Shown piece by piece: positions 54,019-63,605 of a stretch of 64,000 nt of DNA; position 1 is the first letter of the stretch; each line of letters opens with the position of its first letter. The notes beneath the pieces are model-generated. The model was not told the origin of the DNA. It did not search any database and saw only the letters and a list, made by a program, of their open reading frames with translations. The stretch covers positions 6,030,001-6,094,000 of the forward strand of contig CP004371.1 in the NCBI GenBank assembly GCA_000597885.1, read 5' to 3'. The position numbers were made by a program, and so were the translations under genes. This stretch comes from Flammeovirgaceae bacterium 311. GTDB lineage: Bacteria > Bacteroidota > Bacteroidia > Cytophagales > Cyclobacteriaceae.

Positions 54019-55554
54019 CTAGTGCTTCTCTTTCAGATATACCCTGAAGGTACTGCCAACACCTTCCTCGCTCTCTACTTCTATTTTGCTGTCGGTACTC
54101 TCCACTATTCTTTTGATGATGAATAAACCAATGCCGCTGCCTTCTATATGGGAATGCAGGCGCTTGAACATCGAGAAGACTTTGTCCTTTTTATCGGCGG
54201 GAATGCCCAGTCCATTGTCTTCAATGCTAAGCAGGGCATAAGCACCCTGTCTGCTCAATTTTATGATGATGTTGGGTTTTCTGTGGGGGGAGCTGTATTT
54301 TAAAGCATTGGTAAGCAGGTTATATATAATACTCCGGAACTTGCTTTTGGAGAACCGCAGCATAAAGCCAGGCGGACAATCTACCCGGATGCTGGCACCG
54401 GCATTGTCGATCATCTTCTGAATCAGGCTTTGTACTTCTTCTATCACCACTTCTGCCTCTATAAAGGCTTCCTCCTCTTCCTGTTGTTTATGGATCAGGG
54501 CTACCTCTGTCAGATCTTTGATGGTAGACTGGAAACGGTCGATAGAAACATCTACCATCGTAAACAGATGCTGTAGCTGCGAATCGGTTTCTGCTGCTGT
54601 TGATTTTTTCCTGATGAGAGAGATCAGTCCTTCAATATTGGCAATAGGAGCCTTTAAATCGTGCGATGCGGTGTATACAAATGCATCCAGGTCACTAACG
54701 GCCCTGGTGAGCTGCTGGTTTATCTTTTGCAGTTCCTCTACCTGGTGTTCTACCTTTTTCTGGGCTACCACCTTTTCTGTAACATCCGTAACCAGGCCCA
54801 GGCGGTATGGTACTCTGTTTTTAATAGTGATCCGGGCCAGCCTGATCTCCAGCACCTGTGCCTGATGGTGGTTGCGTTCTAAAGTAAGATGATCTGTGGT
54901 GTGCTCCAGGCTGTCGAACAACTCAGCCAGCTGTATTTGCTGTGCTTTTTCAAAAAGGCTGGTAAAAGGTGCGCCTATCAATTCTTTTTCAGTAGTGCCC
55001 AATACTTTGGTTGCATAACGATTTACCGCTAGTATCAGGCCTTTCTCCGTCATGAGTACTGCACCAATGGGAGCTTCCTGCAGAAATTTATCCAGGTACT
55101 CCGATTTGATGTCTTCGTAAATATGGGTGTTGGGCCGGGAGAGTGCCGGTGCCGTTTTCAGGCGTACATAATTGCGGCGCTGCTGGGTTTTTAAAATAGC
55201 ATCCCGGGTAGCGCTTGCCAGTCCGCCTGCCACCTCGCTTGACAAACTCTGTACGTTATTGCCCAGGAATGGGGTGAAAAGCAGCGCCTGTTTAATTTTA
55301 GAAAAGCTGCGGCTATCATTGATGATGAGCACCGAAAGATAGTTATCCAGGGAATGGGCAGTCTGGGCCAGCTTGATAGGGTTGCCCACCATTTCGCCAA
55401 TCAGGTATACATCTGCCGCTTTGGCCTGGTACACCAGGGTTTCCCTTGCAGCGTCTTCTTCTATTTCTACAAATTCATCGTTGGTTTCTGCCAGCAAATG
55501 CCGGAGTATGGCCATACTCGATGAAGTTAAACCTGTATATGCAATTCGCGCCAT
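54019..55554 (-). CDS. PAS-domain sensor histidine kinase
   Basis: The 511-residue product has an N-terminal region resembling a degenerate Rossmann-like receiver (about 1-140), a PAS domain ('LQEAPIGAVLMTEKGLILAV' near 165), a HisKA region with the phospho-acceptor in 'YTASHDLKAPIANIEGLI', and an HATPase domain with 'YNLLTNALKYS', 'LSIEDNGLGIPADKKDKVF' and 'GSGIGLFIIKRIVE'. No membrane segment is seen, so it is a cytosolic sensor. No response regulator is adjacent. It lies 17 bp after the acyl-CoA dehydrogenase gene. Confidence 0.88.
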   Translation of the reverse strand: MARIAYTGLTSSSMAILRHLLAETNDEFVEIEEDAARETLVYQAKAADVYLIGEMVGNPIKLAQTAHSLDNYLSVLIINDSRSFSKIKQALLFTPFLGNNVQSLSSEVAGGLASATRDAILKTQQRRNYVRLKTAPALSRPNTHIYEDIKSEYLDKFLQEAPIGAVLMTEKGLILAVNRYATKVLGTTEKELIGAPFTSLFEKAQQIQLAELFDSLEHTTDHLTLERNHHQAQVLEIRLARITIKNRVPYRLGLVTDVTEKVVAQKKVEHQVEELQKINQQLTRAVSDLDAFVYTASHDLKAPIANIEGLISLIRKKSTAAETDSQLQHLFTMVDVSIDRFQSTIKDLTEVALIHKQQEEEEAFIEAEVVIEEVQSLIQKMIDNAGASIRVDCPPGFMLRFSKSKFRSIIYNLLTNALKYSSPHRKPNIIIKLSRQGAYALLSIEDNGLGIPADKKDKVFSMFKRLHSHIEGSGIGLFIIKRIVESTDSKIEVESEEGVGSTFRVYLKEKH

Positions 55555-55571
55555 TCAGTCTCTTAAAAAAA

Positions 55572-56726
55572 TCATTCAGAAAGTATTGGTTGATCCAGCA
55601 GGGCCCTTCCCAGCCAGGTGTAGAGCAGGTCGGTAGTAGGAGACATGATATGGGCTGCCCTGACATCGCGCAGCAGCACATTAAACCGGCTGTTTTCCCG
55701 ATAGGCAATACCGCCGGAGAGTGTCATGGCCTCATTTACCGCATCAACGGCACATTGGGCTACTTCGGCCTTGGCAGAAAGAACGGCTGGTAAGGCATTG
55801 AAGTTGTTGCTGTCGCCTTCCTGAGCTGCATAATATAAAAGCCTGCGGGTGCGCTCAATTTTAGCCCATAGTACGCCCAGCTTATGCTGTAACACATGCA
55901 CCTGGCTAAGGCCGGCACCACTGTGTGCATAACTTCTGCGCTGCAGGTGTGCATGTGCCTCGTTAAAGGCTGCCTGGGCAATTCCCAGATAAGTGCCCGC
56001 CATGGCTGTAAGGAAGTAGGGGGCTACTATATTAAAAATATACCATAGCTGATCTCCCTGCTCGCCCAGCAAATGGCTGGCTGGTACTGTGGCATCCTGA
56101 ATATCCAGGCCTCTCGATGAATTTCCGCGCATGCCCATTCCCTGCCATTTTGGACCCCAAACCAAACCTTTTGTTTCTTTGTCTACCACAATACAGGAGA
56201 AAAGATTGGGATCAGCATCGGGATCTACGGCTACAGTAGAGATTACGTAGGAATCGGCATGACCACCATTTGTAATAAAAGATTTTTTTCCGCTTATGCT
56301 GAAACTATCTGCAGAGTGTGGCATTAGCTGGGTTTGGGGATAGTAAAAATGTGCCCCGGTACCGGGTTCGCTAAGGGCAAGCGTGGTAAAATGTTTTCCT
56401 TCTGAAATAGGTACCAGGTATCGCTCCTTCTGCCACTCGCTTGCTTTGGCGGCAATTACCGCAGTGCCTACGCAATGCATGCCATAGCAAAGGCTGGTAG
56501 AGGCACAAACCTCTCCCAGGGTTTCGGCAACACGCACCAGTGAGAATAATCCGTGCCCCAGGCCTCCTGTTTCTTTTGGGGCTACCAGACCTCCCAGGCC
56601 AGCTGTTAACAATGCTTTGATGCTTTTTTCCGGCCAGACTGCTTCCTGATCAATGATAGCCGTTTCGGCCAGCAGCACCCCGGCAGCTAAATCTCTGGTC
56701 TTTTTCAGTACTTCCTCTATATGCAT
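55572..56726 (-). CDS. Acyl-CoA dehydrogenase family protein
   Basis: The 384-residue product follows the acyl-CoA dehydrogenase order: N-terminal helices, 'LGGLVAPKETGGLGHGL', the FAD-binding middle domain with 'LALSEPGTGAHF' and 'GKKSFITNGGHADSYVI', and the C-terminal helical domain 'EVAQCAVDAVNEAMTLSGGI'. The catalytic Glu position is not obvious in the C-terminal helix, as in several atypical members. It could oxidise an acyl-CoA or a related substrate with FAD. Confidence 0.85.
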   Translation of the reverse strand: MHIEEVLKKTRDLAAGVLLAETAIIDQEAVWPEKSIKALLTAGLGGLVAPKETGGLGHGLFSLVRVAETLGEVCASTSLCYGMHCVGTAVIAAKASEWQKERYLVPISEGKHFTTLALSEPGTGAHFYYPQTQLMPHSADSFSISGKKSFITNGGHADSYVISTVAVDPDADPNLFSCIVVDKETKGLVWGPKWQGMGMRGNSSRGLDIQDATVPASHLLGEQGDQLWYIFNIVAPYFLTAMAGTYLGIAQAAFNEAHAHLQRRSYAHSGAGLSQVHVLQHKLGVLWAKIERTRRLLYYAAQEGDSNNFNALPAVLSAKAEVAQCAVDAVNEAMTLSGGIAYRENSRFNVLLRDVRAAHIMSPTTDLLYTWLGRALLDQPILSE

Positions 56727-56941
56727 GAAATGATATAACGTAATCAGGAGCCAAATCTAGAAGAATATATAGTAGAAAAATTGCCAGCACTGAAGAATGT
56801 TTAACTCTGAAAACAGATCAGCTCAAAAATACATCACAAAAAGGGGGTTGTTGCGCGCAGTGCACCTGTCCTGCAGGCAGCTCTAAATGTATCCGGCTTT
56901 CTGCAGCCGCAAAAAGCAGGAGGAGGCTCTATGGTGTTAAT

Positions 56942-57313
56942 TTATATGCTTTCCAGGTCCTTTCTGGTGAGTGCCGAGTCTTGCAGTGTGCCTGTATTTA
57001 CCGTGCTACTGGGTTCAAACAAAAGTACATGCGCTTCCTGCTCCGCAACCGGACGGTGCTCTGTGCCCCGGGGAACGATCATGAAATCACCTTCCTCTAG
57101 CTCAACTGTTTTATCGCGCAGCTCCATCCGGAAGGAGCCGTTCACCACCAGAAAAAACTCATCTTCATGCTCGTGCTGATGCCACACAAAGGCACCTTTA
57201 AACTTAGCCAGTTTTACCTGCTGCCCGTTCAGCTCCCCCACAATGCGTGGATTCCAGTAGTCGGGGATCTGCGAAAATTTTTCTGCCAGTGTTACTTTAT
57301 CCAGCTTGTTCAT
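56942..57313 (-). CDS. Cupin-domain protein
   Basis: The 123-residue product is a single cupin: motif 1 'FVWHQHEHEDEFFLVVNGSF' with three metal histidines and Glu, motif 2 'EGDFMIVPRGTEHRP' with the fourth His. It probably binds Mn, Fe or Ni. Substrate unknown. It is divergent from the DinB gene. Confidence 0.9.
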   Translation of the reverse strand: MNKLDKVTLAEKFSQIPDYWNPRIVGELNGQQVKLAKFKGAFVWHQHEHEDEFFLVVNGSFRMELRDKTVELEEGDFMIVPRGTEHRPVAEQEAHVLLFEPSSTVNTGTLQDSALTRKDLESI

Positions 57314-57363
57314 TTTATATTACTTCTATTCGTGGCCGTGCAGTTCTATTTTAATATTTTTTC

Positions 57364-57855
57364 ATGATGCTAGCAAACCTGATCGATGAATTAGGGGAAG
57401 TTTTTGAAGGTGAACCCTGGTATGGAGTGTCTGTTCTGGACAGTCTGAATCAACTTCCTCCTGAGGTGCTGAATTATAAACCCTATGCTGCAGGGCATTC
57501 TGTTGCATTCCTGCTGAAGCACATGCTGTCCTGGCGAATTTTTGTGTTGGAAAAGCTGAAGGAAAATGAAGCCTACGCAATAGAACTAAACTCCAGTGCT
57601 GACTGGGATAAGGAACTCGTTATCGGGGATGAGGAGGAATGGCAGCAGCTGGTGGAAGCATTTAAGCACTCCCAGCAGGAGCTGATCTCCCTGCTTGGGA
57701 AAAAGCGGGAGGAGTATCTGGAGCGGCAGGTGCCCGGCAAGGCCTACAATTATGGGTACTTGTTAAGAGGAATCCTGTACCACGATATCTACCACCTGGG
57801 GCAGATCAGGCTCACCTGGAAAATGGCAGAGCAGGAATTAGCAGGCAGGAGCTAA
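57364..57855 (+). CDS. DinB-family protein
   Basis: The 163-residue product is a four-helix DinB-like bundle. Candidate metal histidines lie in 'AAGHSVAFLLKHMLSW' and 'LYHDIYHLGQIRLTW'. The family includes metal-dependent thiol transferases and many proteins of unknown role. Its last codons overlap the convergent YwbE gene by 4 bp. Confidence 0.82.
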   Translation: MMLANLIDELGEVFEGEPWYGVSVLDSLNQLPPEVLNYKPYAAGHSVAFLLKHMLSWRIFVLEKLKENEAYAIELNSSADWDKELVIGDEEEWQQLVEAFKHSQQELISLLGKKREEYLERQVPGKAYNYGYLLRGILYHDIYHLGQIRLTWKMAEQELAGRS

Positions 57856-58046
57856 CCCAGAATCTCTTTTACGCGGCCAATCTGCCCATCCTCCAGCCTT
57901 ACCTTGATGCCGTGGTGATGGGTGGGGGAGCTGGTGAGCAGGTCTTTTACCACTCCTTCGGTAAGCCTGCCGCTGCGCTGGTCCTGCTTCAATACAATCT
58001 TTACCCGTAGTCCGGGTTTTACATCTGCTCTTCGGGTGCCGTCCAT
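57852..58046 (-). CDS. YwbE-family small protein
   Basis: The 64-residue product, started at ATG 58044-58046 (MDGTRRADVKPGLRVKIVLK), matches the YwbE family along its whole length: 'DQRSGRLTEGVVKDLLTSSP', 'THHHGIKVRLEDGQIGRVKE'. The function is unknown. The family folds as a small beta barrel. A longer frame upstream overlaps the DUF3999 gene and is not needed. Confidence 0.85.
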   Translation of the reverse strand: MDGTRRADVKPGLRVKIVLKQDQRSGRLTEGVVKDLLTSSPTHHHGIKVRLEDGQIGRVKEILG

Positions 58047-58056
58047 CTGTAGGGGT

Positions 58057-59319
58057 TTAGGTATTCTGGTTTTGATTTTCTGATTTGAGCATTTTAAGGG
58101 CAAACCATCCCATAATGCCAATCAGTAACAGCATAATACCCCAAAGCCACAGTTTGTTAACAAAAAGACTGCTGCTGGCCGGTAAATTTTGGGTAAGCGC
58201 TGTTTCAGGGCCAAGCGCTAATGCCTCCGGCGAGGGGGGGATCTTATCGGTAAAGAGGGCAATATCATACTGAGGCGCGCGGGCATCCGGATTTCCATAC
58301 ACCAGATAGTATCGCGTCTCGCCCGTTGTGCCACCGCCGCCACTTAGGCGGGTAACAATAGAATTGAGAGCACCCTGCAACTGTACCCCGCTAATGCGCA
58401 GGGGCAGGTTATTGCCATTATGGATCACGAGCCTAAGCTTTTGGGCAATGGTGCTGTTGAAGGTAAAAATAGAATCTTCCAGTGAGCTAAGGGTGCCGGT
58501 ATAGAGGGTGCGGTAGTGGTAACGCCAGCCCTCCTCCAGCTTACTGCTGTCGGCAGCATACTGCAGGCTGATGGGCCGGTAGTAATCAAAAGTATCGGCT
58601 ACCACTATCACCATCCGGGATAGGGGCAGGGCCTGTGGCAGGGCCATTTCTACCACTGTTAGTTTTTCTTTCCTGTTTTCTGCCGATTTATAGCTGCTAA
58701 GGGTGTAGGTCTGGTATTCTCCCGGGCTGCCCTCTTTCTGCAGGAGTGTAACAGGCATCAGCTCCGGCTTTTTATCGCTGCCGATTTGCAGGCGCAGGTA
58801 TTTGTAACGGATGGTGGGAAAGCGCAGGGTAGTAAAGCTGTAGTCGGTATAAGCATTTTCTACAGACAGGATGCGGTAGTTCTCCAGTACAGTGAACCAT
58901 TCGCCCTGCCGGTGGCTGCCCTCCAGCTTTACCCGCCAGTCGAAGTTAGGGTTGCCAAACTGGAGCTGTATTTCATTGAGGGCACGCTCTTCCGGCAGCT
59001 CCAGGGTGTAAAAGTAATTTCCGTCTTTGCTGGTCTGGTTAAGCAGGTTAAAGCTTAGCTTCCGTTCCTTTAGCTCACTTTCGGTATTTTGCAGCAGGTA
59101 GGGCATCTCCAGCGTATCGCCAGCGGGGGCAATTCCCCAGATTCTTAGGTCGGAGAGGTCGGATTTTAGCTTGCCGTAAATATCGTTTGGCAGGGGGATG
59201 CGGTGCCAGCTGCTGCTTACTCCCTCCAGCTGGCGCTGGTAGCGGTATGGGCCGGTCTGCCCCAGGCAGAGGCTGCTGCAGCACAGCAGTGCCAAAAGAG
59301 CTAAAAGTGCTTTATTCAT
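58057..59319 (-). CDS. DUF3999-family membrane-anchored protein
   Basis: The 420-residue product has an N-terminal signal ('MNKALLALLALLCCSSLCLG'), a long beta-rich periplasmic region ('PYRYQRQLEGVSSSWHRIPL', 'LRLQIGSDKKPELMPVTLLQ') and a C-terminal membrane helix ('LWLWGIMLLLIGIMGWFALK'). DUF3999 genes are usually next to DUF2339 genes, as here, with an 8-bp overlap. The pair's function is unknown; an envelope role is likely. Confidence 0.82.
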   Translation of the reverse strand: MNKALLALLALLCCSSLCLGQTGPYRYQRQLEGVSSSWHRIPLPNDIYGKLKSDLSDLRIWGIAPAGDTLEMPYLLQNTESELKERKLSFNLLNQTSKDGNYFYTLELPEERALNEIQLQFGNPNFDWRVKLEGSHRQGEWFTVLENYRILSVENAYTDYSFTTLRFPTIRYKYLRLQIGSDKKPELMPVTLLQKEGSPGEYQTYTLSSYKSAENRKEKLTVVEMALPQALPLSRMVIVVADTFDYYRPISLQYAADSSKLEEGWRYHYRTLYTGTLSSLEDSIFTFNSTIAQKLRLVIHNGNNLPLRISGVQLQGALNSIVTRLSGGGGTTGETRYYLVYGNPDARAPQYDIALFTDKIPPSPEALALGPETALTQNLPASSSLFVNKLWLWGIMLLLIGIMGWFALKMLKSENQNQNT

Positions 59320-61762
59320 GGCTGGCATCGGCAATCAGGTGCTTGTATTTGTTGTAAAGGAACGAAATAATCAGCAGTAAAATGCCCAGCGACACCATCA
59401 CAACCGTTTTGGCAATGGTATCCAGGTGCGCAATATCGTAGAAGAAAAGCTTCAGCAGCGTTATACCAAACAGCACAAAGGCACCGATCCGCAGGTGCTT
59501 TTTCTTTTTGCCTATGCCTATACCGATCACCAGCAGGGCGTATACACCCCAGAGTATGCTGAGGCCCAGCTCATGGGCGTTGCTGTAGCCGCCCAGGCTC
59601 ATCCAGTGTACCAGCTCATTGCTGGCAATCCATAAGATGGTGCCGTACAGCAGAAAATCGTACGCTATTTTAATATTGAGCTGCAGGAATGACTGCTTTT
59701 TAAGCCGGTAGCAGGACCACAGCAGCAGGGCTACCAGGAAGAAGGAGAGGTAGCGGAGCAGGAGATTGGTCATGCCCTGGGTATAATAGGCAGCCTCCGC
59801 AGGTTCCTGCCACTGCATGCGCAGGGTGTTAAGGGTATTAAGACCCTCTGTTAAGAAAGCTATGATGACCATGCCGGCCAGGGCCAGGGTGAGCCAGCCC
59901 AGCTCCCTGTTGCGCAGTTTCAGGATGTTGAAAAGGGCCAGTGCCAGCACAAACAGGAGGGAGTAGTTTAGTATCCATATGGTTTTGAACTGCAGCAGGC
60001 TGATGTTGTAAAGCCATATGGCGGGTTCTGATGCGGTCTCTGGTATGCTGATGTGGGAGGCTTCGTACTGCTGGGTCCAGTACGCAACTATTTCCAGCTC
60101 AAAGGAATAATAGGCTGCAACCAGGAGCAGCAGGCCTGTGAGGTAGCTTTGCAGTTGCTGCAGTGGTTTTTTGCCGATGGTGGCACTAGCTGTTTTATGG
60201 CCAAACCAGGTCATGAAAGCAAGTGCAGCAACAAAGAGCAGGGATGTCAGGAAATAAGGGTTCAGCAGTGGGGTAAAAGCGCTGTCTGCGCCAACGGAAT
60301 AGCCCATTGGGTAGTAAAGGGACCAGTCGTGCACCAGGCTGGCAAAGGCCAGTAGCAGCAGCGGAAAGGAGAGGCGCTCGTACACCTGAACCCCCCTGCC
60401 GCGTCCAATCCAGAACAGCAGGGCAGCTTCGCCTGTCCAGAGCAGCGTTACCCAGTTGCCCTCCAGCTGCACGGGAACCGCAATGGTAATAAACACCAGC
60501 ACCAGGCCCGCCAGGAGGTAAAATAAATTACGGTCTGCCAGTTTTTTGCGGTACACCAGGGTACAGACAATAAAATGTACCAGGGCATTCAGTAGTGTGA
60601 AAAGGCCCAGGTACTGACCTGCGTTGGGATGTCCATCCAGTATGGCATAGCCCACACCAAAGAAAATAAAAGAGTTAAAGAGCAGCAGCACCACATCTCC
60701 CTGGCCAAAAACTTCTTTGCGGGTAAGTTTGTAGAGCAGGAGGGTCAGGTAGAAAATTGTGAAGAACACGGCCGCAAAACCAAGCCCGATGGCAAAGTGA
60801 TTTTCCACCCGATAATCAAGACTAAACCAGGCCAGGTAAATAAGCCAGCTGATGCCAAAGGCCAGGTAGTAGAGTGGTTTCCAGTAACGCTTGTAGGCGA
60901 TAAGTAGAATACCTCCATTGATAATGGCCATATAGCTAAAGAGAATGTGCACCCTGCCGGAGCCATCGCTTAGCAGAAAAGGTACGGCATAGGCACCCAC
61001 CAGGCCAATATGGGCAATTACCTGCATATTATAATGCAGGGCTGCTACCACGGTAAAGGCCGTAAACAGCAGCATCAGCCCAAAGGCCACAGCTTGTGGA
61101 AACAGGCCATAGAAGCTAAAGGCCGCAAAGGTGATAAAGTACAAAATGGCCATGGATCCACTCAGCAGCACAGCACTGAAGTTGAGGTAGTCTTTCTTCA
61201 GGTACATGGCAAAGGCAATCAGCGCCAGGCCGGCTCCATAGCCCATGATGATACGCGTAAGTGGGCTGATCAGCTCGTTGTCGATGGCATATTTAGCACC
61301 AACGGCCACGCCAAATACAATAATGATGATGCCTATTTTATTGATCAGGTTCTCCCCGATAAACTTTTCAAGGTCTGATTTAGGCCTGTTGGCAGCTCCG
61401 GCTGGAGCCGCTCCGGCTGGAGCCGCTCCGGAGGGAGCGGCCTTGGCAGGTGCTTCCATACCAGCTGGGGCCTGTAATTCTTTCCGGCTATAGATAGGCT
61501 GGGCAGGCGGCAGGTTTACTGCCGGCTCTCCTCTGCCATCAGGAGCCTTTTGAGGAGCAGGATCTACTTTGGGCTGCTGTGTCACCTCTGCTGCTGCAGG
61601 AGGAGTAGAAGAGGCTGTCGCAGTAACGGAGAGTACCTGTCGGCGGAGCTCGTTCATTTCATACTGGAGCTCTTCCTGTTTCAGGAGCAAAGCATCCAGC
61701 TGTTGCAGCAGTTTATTGTTGTAATCAGGATCTTGCATAGGATCAAAATTTAAACCTACCAT
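59312..61762 (-). CDS. DUF2339-family polytopic membrane protein
   Basis: The 816-residue product has an N-terminal coiled coil ('LLQQLDALLLKQEELQYEMN'), a Pro/Ala-rich linker with imperfect GAAPAGAAPAGA repeats, then over twenty membrane helices starting at 'GENLINKIGIIIIVFGVAVG'. An in-frame ATG at 61736-61738 (MQDPDYNNK) is an alternative start. It is translationally coupled to the DUF3999 gene. The function of the family is unknown. Confidence 0.85.
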   Translation of the reverse strand: MVGLNFDPMQDPDYNNKLLQQLDALLLKQEELQYEMNELRRQVLSVTATASSTPPAAAEVTQQPKVDPAPQKAPDGRGEPAVNLPPAQPIYSRKELQAPAGMEAPAKAAPSGAAPAGAAPAGAANRPKSDLEKFIGENLINKIGIIIIVFGVAVGAKYAIDNELISPLTRIIMGYGAGLALIAFAMYLKKDYLNFSAVLLSGSMAILYFITFAAFSFYGLFPQAVAFGLMLLFTAFTVVAALHYNMQVIAHIGLVGAYAVPFLLSDGSGRVHILFSYMAIINGGILLIAYKRYWKPLYYLAFGISWLIYLAWFSLDYRVENHFAIGLGFAAVFFTIFYLTLLLYKLTRKEVFGQGDVVLLLFNSFIFFGVGYAILDGHPNAGQYLGLFTLLNALVHFIVCTLVYRKKLADRNLFYLLAGLVLVFITIAVPVQLEGNWVTLLWTGEAALLFWIGRGRGVQVYERLSFPLLLLAFASLVHDWSLYYPMGYSVGADSAFTPLLNPYFLTSLLFVAALAFMTWFGHKTASATIGKKPLQQLQSYLTGLLLLVAAYYSFELEIVAYWTQQYEASHISIPETASEPAIWLYNISLLQFKTIWILNYSLLFVLALALFNILKLRNRELGWLTLALAGMVIIAFLTEGLNTLNTLRMQWQEPAEAAYYTQGMTNLLLRYLSFFLVALLLWSCYRLKKQSFLQLNIKIAYDFLLYGTILWIASNELVHWMSLGGYSNAHELGLSILWGVYALLVIGIGIGKKKKHLRIGAFVLFGITLLKLFFYDIAHLDTIAKTVVMVSLGILLLIISFLYNKYKHLIADASHE

Positions 61763-62134
61763 TCACACAACGATCAGCCCGGCTGTTTCTGCTATATCAG
61801 GCGGCTCATACTGTTGCTGTGGCGGGTATTTCTTTGCCATCGGTAGGGCAAGATACGTATATTTTACCCCTGCTCCCTAATGTTATACCTCTCTTGCATA
61901 AATCCGGCAGGAGAGAAGTGTAAGATTTCAGCAGCTTCTGCACAGGCACTAAGCCCCCTGCATCCTCTGTGTACAGAAAGAGTATCTACATACACAGTTA
62001 CATATAATTTAACAGCCAAAGTATGCGCTACCAGAACAAATTAGCACATTAGCACATTAAAAAATAGTCGCAGCGGCTTCGCGCCCCGGGCGAACCGTTA
62101 CATTAGTACATAAGCAAAATAGCCCATTTCCACC
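61763..62134. other. Intergenic, divergent promoters and short repeats
   Basis: No gene is seen. The right part has the decamer-like repeat ttagcacattagcacatt (also near 49505-49540) and the 29-bp GC-rich repeat at 62069-62097. Confidence 0.5.
62069..62097. repeat. 29-bp GC-rich intergenic repeat, copy 2
   Basis: The sequence starts cgcagcggcttcgcgcccc and differs from 38644-38672 at three positions. It lies 38 bp upstream of the DEAD-box helicase start. Confidence 0.55.
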
Positions 62135-63439
62135 ATGATCTCACAATCCCTGCAAAACCTGAACATACAAAAGCTCAATGCCATGCAGGAAGCTTCCTTA
62201 AGTGCCGCAAAGCAGCATGATGAGCTCATTCTGCTGTCGCCAACAGGCTCCGGCAAAACCCTGGGTTTTCTGCTGCCCATTCTGGAGCAGCTGGACCCGC
62301 AGCAGGAGGGGGTGCAGGCTTTGGTGCTGGCGCCTTCGCGCGAGCTGGCCCTGCAGATAGAAGGTGTGTTCAGGAAAATGGGTACCAGCTATAAAGTAAA
62401 CTGCTGTTACGGCGGGCATCCCATCAGGATTGAGCAAAACAACCTGCAGCAGCCTCCAGCGGTGCTGGTGGGTACTCCCGGCAGAATTGCAGACCACCTG
62501 CAGCGGGAGAGCTTTAACCCTGCCACCATCCGCACCCTGGTGCTCGATGAATTTGACAAAGCACTGGAGCTGGGCTTTGAGCAGGAGATGGCTTTTATCC
62601 TGGGCCAGCTGCAGGGGCTCAGAAAGCGCATTTTAACCTCTGCCACCAATATGGAGCAGGTACCTCAGTTTACAGGCATCAGAACTCCCAAAATACTTAA
62701 CTATTTAAGCGACACACCCTCACAACGGCTTACCTTAAAAGCAGTGCGGGCGACCAGCACCGATAAGCTGGAGGCGCTTTTTGTGCTGATCTGCACGATG
62801 GAAGCCAAACCTGCCCTTATCTTTTGTAACCACCGGGAGGCAGTGGAACGCATTAGCAAGCTACTGGGGCAGAAAGGAATTGCCCACGGCAGCTTTCAGG
62901 GAGGGATGGAGCAGGAGGAGCGGGAGCGGGAGCTGATCAAGTTTCGCAATGGCAGTCACCGGCTGCTGATCTGCACCGACCTGGCCTCCCGGGGGCTGGA
63001 TATTCCGGAAATTGAATACGTAATCCACTACCAGTTGCCATCTGACGATAAGTCTTTTACACACCGCAACGGCCGCACCGCCCGCATGGCAGCCACCGGC
63101 ACTGCCTACCTGGTGCTGGCCGAAGAGGAACCCCTGCCCACATACCTGGAGGAGGAGCCCCTTTTCGAATCTTTACCTGAGGCGGCAGCATTGCCCCGCA
63201 AAGCTGAGTGGGCTACGATTTACATCGGCGCCGGTAAAAAAGATAAGGTTAATAAAATTGATGTGGTAGGCCTGCTGCTCCAGAAAGGAGGCTTACAAAA
63301 AGAAGAGCTGGGCAGAATTGAGGTCCTCGACCACTCCGCCTACGCAGCCATCAAACGCAGCAAAATGGATTCGGTTATAAGTAAGCTTCGCCACGAAAAG
63401 ATCAAGAATAAAAAGGTAAAGTTTGAGCTGTCGAAGTGA
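62135..63439 (+). CDS. DEAD-box family RNA helicase
   Basis: The 434-residue product has the Q-motif region ('IQKLNAMQEASLSAA'), Walker A 'LLSPTGSGKTLGFLLPIL', 'APSRELALQIE', 'VGTPGRIADHL', motif II as D-E-F-D ('LVLDEFDKALELGFE'), 'LTSATN', and motifs V and VI 'ICTDLASRGLDIPEI' and 'HRNGRTARMAATG'. The C-terminal extension of about 80 residues is basic and may bind RNA or ribosomes, as in DbpA-like proteins. Motif II D-E-F-D occurs in a known Bacteroidetes subset. Confidence 0.9.
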   Translation: MISQSLQNLNIQKLNAMQEASLSAAKQHDELILLSPTGSGKTLGFLLPILEQLDPQQEGVQALVLAPSRELALQIEGVFRKMGTSYKVNCCYGGHPIRIEQNNLQQPPAVLVGTPGRIADHLQRESFNPATIRTLVLDEFDKALELGFEQEMAFILGQLQGLRKRILTSATNMEQVPQFTGIRTPKILNYLSDTPSQRLTLKAVRATSTDKLEALFVLICTMEAKPALIFCNHREAVERISKLLGQKGIAHGSFQGGMEQEERERELIKFRNGSHRLLICTDLASRGLDIPEIEYVIHYQLPSDDKSFTHRNGRTARMAATGTAYLVLAEEEPLPTYLEEEPLFESLPEAAALPRKAEWATIYIGAGKKDKVNKIDVVGLLLQKGGLQKEELGRIEVLDHSAYAAIKRSKMDSVISKLRHEKIKNKKVKFELSK

Positions 63440-63450
63440 GGGCTTTGGTA

Positions 63451-63470
63451 CCCAGGGTTTAAACCCTGGG
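63451..63470. repeat. 20-bp perfect palindrome
   Basis: CCCAGGGTTTAAACCCTGGG is fully self-complementary. It is paired with a second GC palindrome at 63536-63555 in the gap between convergent genes, a REP-like arrangement. Confidence 0.75.
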
Positions 63471-63535
63471 CTAAATAAATGAGCAGCTAATTCTTATTTT
63501 ATAGAGAATATGACATGAACCTCGGACATATTTAG

Positions 63536-63555
63536 CCCCGGACTTCAGTCCGGGG
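63536..63555. repeat. Second palindrome of the pair
   Basis: CCCCGGACT and its complement around a 2-base TC spacer. Both palindromes follow or precede the word 'ttagcc/ggctaa', a mirrored context. Confidence 0.72.
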
Positions 63556-63605
63556 TCTAGTGGTTGAATACATATTTTCTGATTCAATATCCCTTGATCA
63601 TTATA

